Source: DASZXJ01 sp035545895 (lineage in GTDB: Bacteria; Planctomycetota; Phycisphaerae; Tepidisphaerales; Tepidisphaeraceae). Taken from it: a DNA stretch of 5,493 nucleotides. Positions 1 through 5,106 of the stretch are shown here, one piece after another. The stretch lies in contig DASZXJ010000089.1 in assembly GCA_035545895.1 (NCBI GenBank), forward strand, positions 1 to 5,493. The letters run 5' to 3'. Both the position numbers and the translations under genes were made by a program. The first letter of the stretch is position 1. The number at the start of each line of letters is the position of its first letter. The notes beneath the pieces were generated by a model. It was not told the DNA's origin, ran no database searches, and saw only the letters and a program-made list of their open reading frames with translations.

Positions 1-12
1 AGATGACATGGG

Positions 13-54
13 GATTTTGGATTTTGGATTTCGGATTGTGGATTTGGGAATTGG
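13..54. repeat. Six-copy degenerate heptad tandem repeat (GATTTTG)
   Basis: Six consecutive 7-base units run in exact register: GATTTTG (13-19), GATTTTG (20-26), GATTTCG (27-33), GATTGTG (34-40), GATTTGG (41-47) and GAATTGG (48-54). The first two are identical and the copies decay to the right. The array lies between genes and may continue left of the window edge. Repeats of this GGATTTTGG kind are, from memory, common between genes in some Planctomycetota and related bacteria. Function is unknown. The period and alignment are read directly from the sequence. Confidence 0.85.
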
Positions 55-112
55 AGTTGCGCGAAATGAGTCCGCATGGCGCAACAAAGGAGCCGCGGGT
101 CACTGGATCTTC

Positions 113-151
113 GTCATTGGGATTTTGTTGGTCATTGGGACTTGGTCATTG
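113..151. repeat. Three spaced copies of GTCATTG
   Basis: GTCATTG occurs at 113-119, 131-137 and 145-151. The first two continue as GGGAYTT, and the last two are exactly 14 bases apart, which is two heptads. The wording and the 7-base spacing resemble the GATTTTG array at 13-54, so both may be parts of one decaying repeat field. The 18-base gap between the first two copies breaks the register, consistent with indels. No function can be assigned. Confidence 0.65.
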
Positions 152-312
152 ACCGTTTAATCCCCGCTTCAACGCCAACCCCCGCCCGCCTTCGCCTAGC
201 GAACGATGCGGTATCCCAACGTACCTCCCTACGACTCCGATCGCATCTCTCGCCTGCATTGCGGCTGGCAGCGCAGCCGGGATTTGGAGACTAAAGTAGG
301 AATATCATCAAC

Positions 313-317
313 CAGGA
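313..317 (+). promoter_or_regulatory. Ribosome binding site (CAGGA) for the yjbQ-like gene
   Basis: CAGGA sits five bases before the ATG at 323. It decides the start: the frame is open further left to an ATG at 206, but the extra 39 residues would be unlike anything in the family, and a 139-residue product matches the usual YjbQ length. Confidence 0.6.
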
Positions 318-322
318 TTCAT

Positions 323-742
323 ATGAAACACCTTCGCGAGGAGCTTTGGTTTAAGACGCCCAATCGACGGGATTACATCAATATCACCGACCAGGTTGAG
401 GAACTCGTTCGTAAGAGTGGGGTGCAGAATGGGCTTTGCCTGGTGAACGCAATGCATATCACGGCCTCGGTTTACATCAATGATGCCGAGCAGGGCCTGC
501 TTGCGGATTACGATGCCTGGCTGGAGCAGCTGGCGCCCCACGCCCCGACAAGCCGGTATAAGCACAACCTGACCGGCGAGGACAACGCCGACGCCCACCT
601 CAAGCGGCAGGTTATGGGACGCGACGTAACCATCGCAATTACCGATGGAAAGCTCGATTTTGGACCGTGGGAACAGATTTATTATGCTGAATTTGACGGC
701 AGGCGGCGCAAGCGAGTGCTGGTCAAAATCATCGGGGAATAG
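323..742 (+). CDS. yjbQ: YjbQ / UPF0047 family protein (putative secondary thiamine-phosphate synthase)
   Basis: The 139-residue soluble protein matches the small single-domain YjbQ (UPF0047) family along its whole length. The N-terminus (1-30) carries the conserved beta-strand and 'DITDQV'-like element (NITDQVEELV, 20-29). MHITASV (44-50) is the family's H-T/I-[ST] segment, INDAEQGLLAD (52-62) the N-D/E segment, and YKHNLTGEDNADAHLK (79-94) the histidine-rich segment. The C-terminal signature is GKLDFGPWEQIYYAEFDG (109-126). H45, H81 and H92 are the conserved histidines that line the family's proposed metal site. Some members restore growth of thiE mutants, which is the source of the 'secondary thiamine-phosphate synthase' name; the true physiological role is not settled. 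No thiamine gene lies nearby, so that activity is inferred from family alone. It reads alone, followed by a 140-base gap before the next gene on the same strand. Confidence 0.93.
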   Translation: MKHLREELWFKTPNRRDYINITDQVEELVRKSGVQNGLCLVNAMHITASVYINDAEQGLLADYDAWLEQLAPHAPTSRYKHNLTGEDNADAHLKRQVMGRDVTIAITDGKLDFGPWEQIYYAEFDGRRRKRVLVKIIGE

Positions 743-760
743 GGGTTTTTACCCAGCCGA

Positions 761-779
761 AGCCAAATCCCCGTTGGCT
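761..779. repeat. Short hairpin after the yjbQ-like gene
   Basis: AGCCAA (761-766) pairs perfectly with TTGGCT (774-779) around a 7-base loop, 18 bases past the stop codon. GGGT/ACCC (745-754 region) can form a second small stem just before it. Neither is followed by a run of T on either strand, so a rho-independent terminator is not supported. It may stabilise the 3' end or be chance. Confidence 0.3.
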
Positions 780-813
780 GATTATAAACCGGCCCGGCTG
801 TGAGAATTCTTGC

Positions 814-853
814 CAATTTTGCCAAGATTTAACTACCCGAACAGGCAAAATTG
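814..853. repeat. Perfect 10-bp inverted repeat upstream of the kinase-like gene
   Basis: CAATTTTGCC (814-823) is the exact reverse complement of GGCAAAATTG (844-853), separated by 20 bases. The right arm ends 29 bases before the start codon at 883. The left arm is also embedded in a direct repeat, TTGCCAA at 810-816 and 819-825. The arrangement could be a regulator's operator or a stem-loop in the mRNA leader. No T-tract follows, so a terminator is unlikely. The symmetry is seen directly; any regulatory role is inference. Confidence 0.5.
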
Positions 854-882
854 ACGTAGAAAGTTCTAGTAAGCAATCACCG

Positions 883-2202
883 ATGTTTTCACACCAGGCA
901 ATGAACGCCACGGGAGGGTTGGATTCGTCCCTTGAAGTTGGAAGGGTCGAAGCGGATCACACCGCTGCGCATTTCCCCTCGCTCTGCCGGGCCGTCGCGG
1001 GGCAACTGCTTCATGCCGATCCGGAATACCAGAGATTTTCCAAAGCCGCGCCCGCATCCAAGGGCATGACCGATTTTCTGTGTGTGACCCCCGATCAATC
1101 GCATAGCCCGCGCGAGGTTTTCGATCGTTTGCGCTGGGGTGGATTATGTCTATTTGCATCGACCCAAAAACGACACGTTGTTGAGCTGGCGCATCAGTAT
1201 GAAGACTACGGTTTTTTGATGGAGCACGCGCCGACTTCCATTCGGCAGGGCTGGTGCAAATTGCCGCTGCTGTCGAAGAAAATTCACGCGTTTGTCGCTC
1301 GCAAGGTTCAGTTGCTCGCGCCGGGACAGATTACACAACGATTTACCTATCAGGTTCAACTGGCCCAGCAGAGAAACGCGGATGAGCCGATCGTCGTGCA
1401 CAAGCAGGTGCCGACGATGCAGGCCGTCATCGATCGGCTGCAATCGAAACACCCGGATTATCCGATAGCCGGCATTCAAAAGCTGGCGCGCAAATTCACT
1501 GAAAAAGTTTTCCCGACCTTCCTCACCCGCGAAGCCGGCATGCTGCTGATTCTGCAGGAGCATCTGCCCGCTCCATATAACCAGCGCGTGCCAAGACTTA
1601 TTGGCATGACCAAGGACGATCGCGGGTTTGTTCGCGAACTGAAAATGAGCTGGCTGCGCAATGGCGGGGCGCCGCTGACGCACATGGAATTTGCCAGGCA
1701 GAGCGCGGACTTGCTTCGTGTGATCCACGATATTTCCCGGATTATTCACCTGGATTTGCGACTCGATAATTTCGTTGTCACCCCCAGGGGCGTGGGGTTT
1801 GTCGATTTCGGCTCGTCGGTCCGCGAAGGCGAAGATCTTTCTCGCAACCCCTTGCTGCAATCACTCTTCGGCGAATTGCTTCAGACCAGCCAGATTCAGC
1901 GAATGATGGAAAAAATGTCAGCCAGCGGACAAGTCACCAGCCAGGCGATTCGCAGCAACTGTCACAAGCCCGACAAAGCCGCTGATTTCTTCTATCTGGC
2001 TTTGCAATTCAACGCGCCGCATTCCAATCCGGACATCGCCGACTTCATCCAATATGACCCCGCCAGCAGCGAAGCGCGTTCGCTGTCGGCCCTGACGAGC
2101 CAAATCCTCCGTCCCGAGGACCCCGCCCAGCCGCCGTTTCGATCCGCCAAGGACATCCTCCATGGCATCGAACGGATGAAGATGGAACTGGCGCTGGTTT
2201 AA
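883..2202 (+). CDS. Protein-kinase-fold protein with methyltransferase-like N-terminal segment
   Basis: The 439-residue soluble protein carries kinase-superfamily landmarks in its second half. These are a candidate nucleotide-binding lysine K174 (IVVHKQV), a candidate helix-C glutamate E217 (TREAGMLL), the catalytic loop HLDLRLDN (289-296, D291 and N296) and the metal-binding DFG (308-310) in GFVDFGSS. The catalytic loop is closer to the RIO, LPS-core (WaaP/KdkA-like) and aminoglycoside kinases than to Hanks kinases. No APE motif or membrane segment is visible. Residues 63-93 (TDFLCVTP, then VFDRLRWGGLCLFAS) look like the late strands of a class I SAM methyltransferase, but no glycine-rich motif I is present, so methyl transfer is doubtful. 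The start at 883 is the first possible one; ATG at 901 is an alternative, and neither has a clear Shine-Dalgarno. The substrate is unknown. A carbohydrate or lipid substrate is as likely as a protein. It is flanked by gaps of 140 and 202 bases, so it is probably its own transcription unit. Confidence 0.8.
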   Translation: MFSHQAMNATGGLDSSLEVGRVEADHTAAHFPSLCRAVAGQLLHADPEYQRFSKAAPASKGMTDFLCVTPDQSHSPREVFDRLRWGGLCLFASTQKRHVVELAHQYEDYGFLMEHAPTSIRQGWCKLPLLSKKIHAFVARKVQLLAPGQITQRFTYQVQLAQQRNADEPIVVHKQVPTMQAVIDRLQSKHPDYPIAGIQKLARKFTEKVFPTFLTREAGMLLILQEHLPAPYNQRVPRLIGMTKDDRGFVRELKMSWLRNGGAPLTHMEFARQSADLLRVIHDISRIIHLDLRLDNFVVTPRGVGFVDFGSSVREGEDLSRNPLLQSLFGELLQTSQIQRMMEKMSASGQVTSQAIRSNCHKPDKAADFFYLALQFNAPHSNPDIADFIQYDPASSEARSLSALTSQILRPEDPAQPPFRSAKDILHGIERMKMELALV

Positions 2203-2214
2203 TCTCGACCGGTT

Positions 2215-2231
2215 TGGCCAACCCTTGGCCA
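2215..2231. repeat. Perfect 7-bp hairpin just after the kinase-like gene
   Basis: TGGCCAA (2215-2221) pairs with TTGGCCA (2225-2231) over a 3-base loop, 12 bases past the kinase stop codon. The position suits a transcript 3' end, but GC-rich sequence follows instead of a T-tract. A second stem, CCGAT (2244-2248) with ATCGG (2253-2257), lies 12 bases on. Together they may form a processed or factor-dependent 3' end. The pairing is seen; the role is inference. Confidence 0.35.
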
Positions 2232-2320
2232 CGCTGCGGCTCCCCGATGATGATCGGACAATTCGCAATCATGTAAGGGGCGATCGACATTTAAGCTACC
2301 CACGACTCCGCAACGAGCCA

Positions 2321-2354
2321 GCCTGGGCAGTGTAATTAACTGGGTTGTCCAGGC
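2321..2354. repeat. Imperfect 9-bp inverted repeat upstream of the TIM-barrel gene
   Basis: GCCTGGGCA (2321-2329) pairs with TGTCCAGGC (2346-2354), with one G-T mismatch that can wobble in RNA. The 16-base loop is AT-rich and includes TAATTAA. The right arm ends 50 bases before the start codon at 2405. It could be an operator or a leader hairpin. The evidence is positional only. Confidence 0.3.
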
Positions 2355-2392
2355 AGAATGATATTCGCGTCTCAGTTGTTCATCGCGCCAAC

Positions 2393-2396
2393 GGAG
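2393..2396 (+). promoter_or_regulatory. Ribosome binding site (GGAG) for the TIM-barrel gene
   Basis: GGAG (within ACGGAGAA) lies eight bases before ATG 2405. It decides the start over an in-frame TTG at 2345. Starting at 2405 also puts the twin-arginine motif at residues 11-12, where a Tat signal should begin. Confidence 0.75.
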
Positions 2397-2404
2397 AATC
2401 ATCC

Positions 2405-3967
2405 ATGAACGATTCCAATCCAAATTCGATTTCACGAAGAGACTTTGTGCGCACCGCCGCCCTCGCGGCGACCGCGGTCAGCGCGGGCATCGCGCTCGGG
2501 CAAACAGTAGAACGTACAGTTCCTGACGACGCGCCAAAAGATCAGCCGATGATCGGTTTCCAGGCTGACGTGCCATATCTTCTCGAATATGGCATCGTGA
2601 AATTCCTCGATGATGTACAGGCTCGCGCCAACGTCAACGCGGTCTTCCTTCGCAGCAGCCTTTTCGAGGCCTCCTGGGCAGGCCTGGATAAGTCCGAGCC
2701 GCTGGGCAATTTTGCGGCTGCGCATCCGCAGTATTACCAGAATGTCTTCATGAAGCCCCAGCCGCTGTCGGCGGGCGACCCCAATCTTCCCGATGCGATG
2801 CAGAAAATTACCGCGGAAACCAAAAAACGAGGCATCAAGGTTTTCTCGTGGATGGAGGAGGACAATCGCGCCCGGCCAAAGATCAAAGGGTTTGATCAGT
2901 TATACGAAGTCGATCTCTATGGCCGACGAACGGAAGGACACCCGGGCGGGCCATGTTTGAACAATCCTTTCTTCCGCAATCTCATCGCCGGGCAGATCGA
3001 GGATTACATCCGCTCTTACGATTTGGATGGTCTTCAGCGCGGCTCCGAGCGGCAGGGCCCCTTGGGCAATGCGATGGGCGCGTGGCATCACGGCGCGAAG
3101 AGCGATCCGGGTCACACGTCCTGCTTCTGCGAATATTGCGCCGCCAAAGCGGCGAAGATGGGAATTGATTTTGAGCGAGTGAAAAAAGCATACCTGGCGC
3201 TGGAGCCCTACATCCGCGCGGGCCGAGCAGGGAAAAGGCCGCAGGATGGATATTACGTCGAATTCTGGCGCATCCTTCTCCATAACCCGGAACTGCTTGT
3301 CTGGGAAACCTTTTGGTCCGACAGCATGCGCGAAGCGCAGCGCGAATTTTACGCCAAGGCCAAGGCAATCAAGCCTGAGATTCAGATCGGTTTTCACATC
3401 TGGCACAACATTGCCTTCAACCCGATGTATCGCGCCGAGCAGGATTACAAGCCGTACACCGAATATGCCGATTTCCTCAAGCCGGTTGTCTACGACAACC
3501 CCGCCGGCGAACGCATGGCTTCGTTCGTTGATAGCCTGACGCAAAATATGTTTGGCGATCTCAGTCCCGAGCAAATGCTCGAATTTGAATACAGCGTGAT
3601 GGGCTTGAAGGAGGATTCGTACGAAAAACTCGTCGGCAAGCCGACCGCCCAATATCAGGCTGATCTGCGCACGCAAGGAATCAACCAGACTCCCGCCGGC
3701 CGGTTTGAACGATTCTCCGCTGACTATGTCTATCGCGAAACCAGGCGCGCGGTGGATGGCGTGGCCGGCTCGAAAACCAAGATCTTCCCCGGCCTGGGCA
3801 TCGACGTGCAACTGAAAAACAGCACGCCCCAGAGCGTGCGAGACGCCGTCCAGGCGATCTTCAAAGCCGGCGGCAAGGGCATGGTCATCTCAACCAGCCA
3901 CGCCGCAATGAGACCCGAAAACCTCAGCGCCGTGGGAACAACATTGAAGGAACTCAAGCTGGTTTAG
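2405..3967 (+). CDS. Tat-exported TIM-barrel protein, putative glycoside hydrolase
   Basis: The 520-residue precursor begins with a Tat signal: SRRDFV (10-15), then a hydrophobic stretch (about 17-31), with a plausible cleavage after ALG (30-32). It is therefore expected to fold in the cytoplasm and be exported, often with a cofactor or metal bound. The mature part reads as an alternating beta/alpha barrel. Strand-like segments include NAVFLR (78-83), IKVFSWMEEDN (144-154), LDGLQRGSE (207-215), IQIGFHIWHN (326-335), FLKPVVYDN (357-365), FPGLGIDV (461-468) and KGMVISTSHAAM (491-502). E151/E152 and D208/E215 are candidate active-site acids at strand ends, although I cannot identify the catalytic pair. 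CFCEYC (240-245), after a histidine-rich stretch (W227-H229), resembles the Cys cluster seen in hypothetical glycosyl hydrolase families such as GHL6/GHL10-type barrels. The substrate is unknown. No sugar transporter or sulfatase lies alongside. The 3' end overlaps the convergent HAD gene by 14 bases. Confidence 0.8.
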   Translation: MNDSNPNSISRRDFVRTAALAATAVSAGIALGQTVERTVPDDAPKDQPMIGFQADVPYLLEYGIVKFLDDVQARANVNAVFLRSSLFEASWAGLDKSEPLGNFAAAHPQYYQNVFMKPQPLSAGDPNLPDAMQKITAETKKRGIKVFSWMEEDNRARPKIKGFDQLYEVDLYGRRTEGHPGGPCLNNPFFRNLIAGQIEDYIRSYDLDGLQRGSERQGPLGNAMGAWHHGAKSDPGHTSCFCEYCAAKAAKMGIDFERVKKAYLALEPYIRAGRAGKRPQDGYYVEFWRILLHNPELLVWETFWSDSMREAQREFYAKAKAIKPEIQIGFHIWHNIAFNPMYRAEQDYKPYTEYADFLKPVVYDNPAGERMASFVDSLTQNMFGDLSPEQMLEFEYSVMGLKEDSYEKLVGKPTAQYQADLRTQGINQTPAGRFERFSADYVYRETRRAVDGVAGSKTKIFPGLGIDVQLKNSTPQSVRDAVQAIFKAGGKGMVISTSHAAMRPENLSAVGTTLKELKLV

Positions 3968-4643
3968 ATTTGGCCGGATCAAGCAGCGTCGGAAGATTGC
4001 GAAGCATATCGGTGCAGTCGTTGTAAACGACGAACGCGCCGGCGGATTGAAGGGTTTTGGTCTTGTGTCCCCCGCTTCGCAAGCCGACCGCGGCGAGCTT
4101 GGCTTTGAGCGCGGCCGTGCAATCGTGCGGTGTGTCGCCAACCACCACACAATTTCGCCGAGGCTGGCGAAGTTTTTGGACCGCTACGGTGAACAGGTCC
4201 GGCGAAGGCTTGGTCTGATCAACGTCGGCGGCCGTCACGATTTCATCAAAAAAACCCCAAAGATCGATGCTGGTGATCTCGTGAATGAAATCGAGCTGCT
4301 TCTTGTCGCTGGACGTTGCCAGCGCCAAACGAGCGTCCCGCTCGTGGCACGCCTTGAGCAAACGGTCCCAATCGGGAAAAAACTTCAAGCCATTACGCGC
4401 GGCGAGCTTCTCGAATTCCTTGTCGTGCGCCTTGCCGAGCTTCTTGCCGAATTTCTTGTCCAGTTCCTTGCCGATTAACGAGGGAACGAGTTGATCGCCT
4501 CCCTTGCCGATCTCTTCGGCAATTCGATCTTCGGTCATTTCCAGTTCGAACTGTTCAAAGGCAGCACACCAGGCGCGCACGTGAAGTGGATTGGAATCCA
4601 GCAAGGTTCCGTCCAGATCAAACACAAACGCGCAAAACGTCAT
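3954..4643 (-). CDS. HAD-superfamily hydrolase (phosphoglycolate phosphatase / beta-phosphoglucomutase-like)
   Basis: The 229-residue protein has the four HAD motifs in order. Motif I is DLDGT (9-13), with nucleophile D9 and general acid/base D11. Motif II is T110 in LALATSS, motif III is K145 in TKPSPD, and motif IV is GDTPHD (169-174). The helical cap between motifs I and II (about residues 17-90) makes it a subfamily I member. Such enzymes hydrolyse or isomerise small phosphorylated metabolites in the cytoplasm; the substrate here cannot be read from sequence. The cap contains a run of tetrads of the type G/D-K-x-L/F (58-80) described as a separate repeat. I chose ATG at 4643 because it puts DLDGT near the N-terminus and a GGAG lies 11 bases upstream. 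An in-frame TTG at 4679 has no ribosome binding site. It is probably the last gene of the minus-strand run, 64 bases after the small gene, and its end overlaps the opposing gene. Confidence 0.92.
   Translation of the reverse strand: MTFCAFVFDLDGTLLDSNPLHVRAWCAAFEQFELEMTEDRIAEEIGKGGDQLVPSLIGKELDKKFGKKLGKAHDKEFEKLAARNGLKFFPDWDRLLKACHERDARLALATSSDKKQLDFIHEITSIDLWGFFDEIVTAADVDQTKPSPDLFTVAVQKLRQPRRNCVVVGDTPHDCTAALKAKLAAVGLRSGGHKTKTLQSAGAFVVYNDCTDMLRNLPTLLDPAKSKPA
4408..4479 (-). repeat. Six-unit 12-base periodic repeat inside the HAD gene
   Basis: On the plus strand six 12-base units follow one another: TTCTCGAATTCC, TTGTCGTGCGCC, TTGCCGAGCTTC, TTGCCGAATTTC, TTGTCCAGTTCC and TTGCCGATTAAC. In the protein this gives tetrads GKEL, DKKF, GKKL, GKAH, DKEF and EKL (residues 58-80), a lysine-rich segment in the cap domain. 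The period of four residues is close to a helical turn, so it probably forms a charged amphipathic helix. It stays in frame and does not disrupt the catalytic motifs. Confidence 0.65.
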
Positions 4644-4707
4644 ACGGCCGCTCGCTCCGGTGGCATATCCCGGCTTCAAAGAACTGAGACATCAAGTGAA
4701 GAACTGC

Positions 4708-5106
4708 TTATCGGTTCGGTTCATCGATATTTCGCGGCACGGTTTCGCCATGCTGCGTAAAAGTGGGCGGTTTCTTATATCCGCCCTTGCTGGCGATGGA
4801 CTCGGCCATCAGCGTTGGCTGGTGCTCCCACGCATCGCGCACCGCGGCGGATGCTTCCTCCCAGCTTAGCCCGCTGGGACCTCCAAATTTCGACCAACCG
4901 GCCGCAAGCTCGTCCATGACGGTGGAAAAATCGACATCTTCACGATGTTTACGACGCGACTGGATTCCATATTGCAACGCCCACCGATATCGATCAAAAC
5001 CACGGGCAGGGTCGTAATAAGGACGCTGGCGAATCGTTTCGCGCCAATATTTTTCATCCAGATCGGCAAATTCCTTGGAATCAGGATTTCGTTTTGCGTG
5101 TTTCAT
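4708..5106 (-). CDS. Small soluble protein of unknown function, coupled to the oxidoreductase
   Basis: The 132-residue charged protein has no signal peptide, membrane segment or cysteine. Its core, from DEKYWRETIRQRPYYD (17-32) through FDRYRWALQYGIQSR (37-51) to WEEASAAVRDAWEH (82-95), matches my memory of a widespread, unnamed bacterial family. That family is built on 'YWR...RPYY', 'Y..A..YG..SR' and a terminal 'W......AWE' block, often in proteins annotated only as hypothetical. The tail (about 96-132) is rich in K, P and T and is probably disordered. The ATG at 5106 overlaps the oxidoreductase stop (ATGA) and has a perfect AGGAGG four bases before it; the in-frame TTG at 5139 is not credible. 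No enzymatic residues are recognisable, and the function is unknown. Coupling suggests similar expression to the oxidoreductase, not necessarily a shared pathway. Confidence 0.82.
   Translation of the reverse strand: MKHAKRNPDSKEFADLDEKYWRETIRQRPYYDPARGFDRYRWALQYGIQSRRKHREDVDFSTVMDELAAGWSKFGGPSGLSWEEASAAVRDAWEHQPTLMAESIASKGGYKKPPTFTQHGETVPRNIDEPNR

Larger units (their letters stand above)
1..322. other. Noncoding region upstream of the yjbQ-like gene
   Basis: This stretch carries no gene I can support. Its first 150 bases are dominated by T/G-rich degenerate repeats, annotated separately at 13-54 and 113-151. The rest (about 155-312) is C-rich and unremarkable. It contains a 6-bp perfect stem, CGGCTG at 262-267 against CAGCCG at 274-279, with no T-tract after it, so I do not call a terminator. 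I could not pick out a convincing promoter. The open frame across 76-294 has low-complexity, repeat-derived protein sequence and is not treated as a gene. Confidence 0.6.

Noticed and set aside
13..151. Possible CRISPR or phage attachment repeats
   Set aside because: Units are only seven bases, contiguous and degenerate, with no unique spacers and no cas or integrase gene nearby.
262..279. CGGCTG/CAGCCG hairpin as a terminator
   Set aside because: It has a 6-bp stem with no T-tract on either side and no upstream gene in view to terminate.
76..294. Plus-strand open frame of 72 codons upstream of yjbQ
   Set aside because: It runs through the repeat field, has no ribosome binding site, and its protein is repeat-derived low complexity.
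851..879. TTGACG as a -35 promoter element for the kinase-like gene
   Set aside because: The expected -10 position (about 874-879, CAATCA) is a poor match, so no promoter is called.
1150..1860. Long open frame (236 codons) antisense to the kinase-like gene
   Set aside because: It lies wholly opposite a gene with clear kinase motifs, has no recognisable domain, and is the usual shadow of GC-rich codon use.
2900..3811. Long open frame (303 codons) antisense to the TIM-barrel gene
   Set aside because: The plus-strand frame has a Tat signal, good ribosome binding site and barrel-like sequence. The antisense product shows no domain.
4047..4478. Plus-strand open frame (143 codons) opposite the HAD gene
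   Set aside because: The minus strand carries all four HAD motifs across this stretch. The opposite frame has no motif or start signal.
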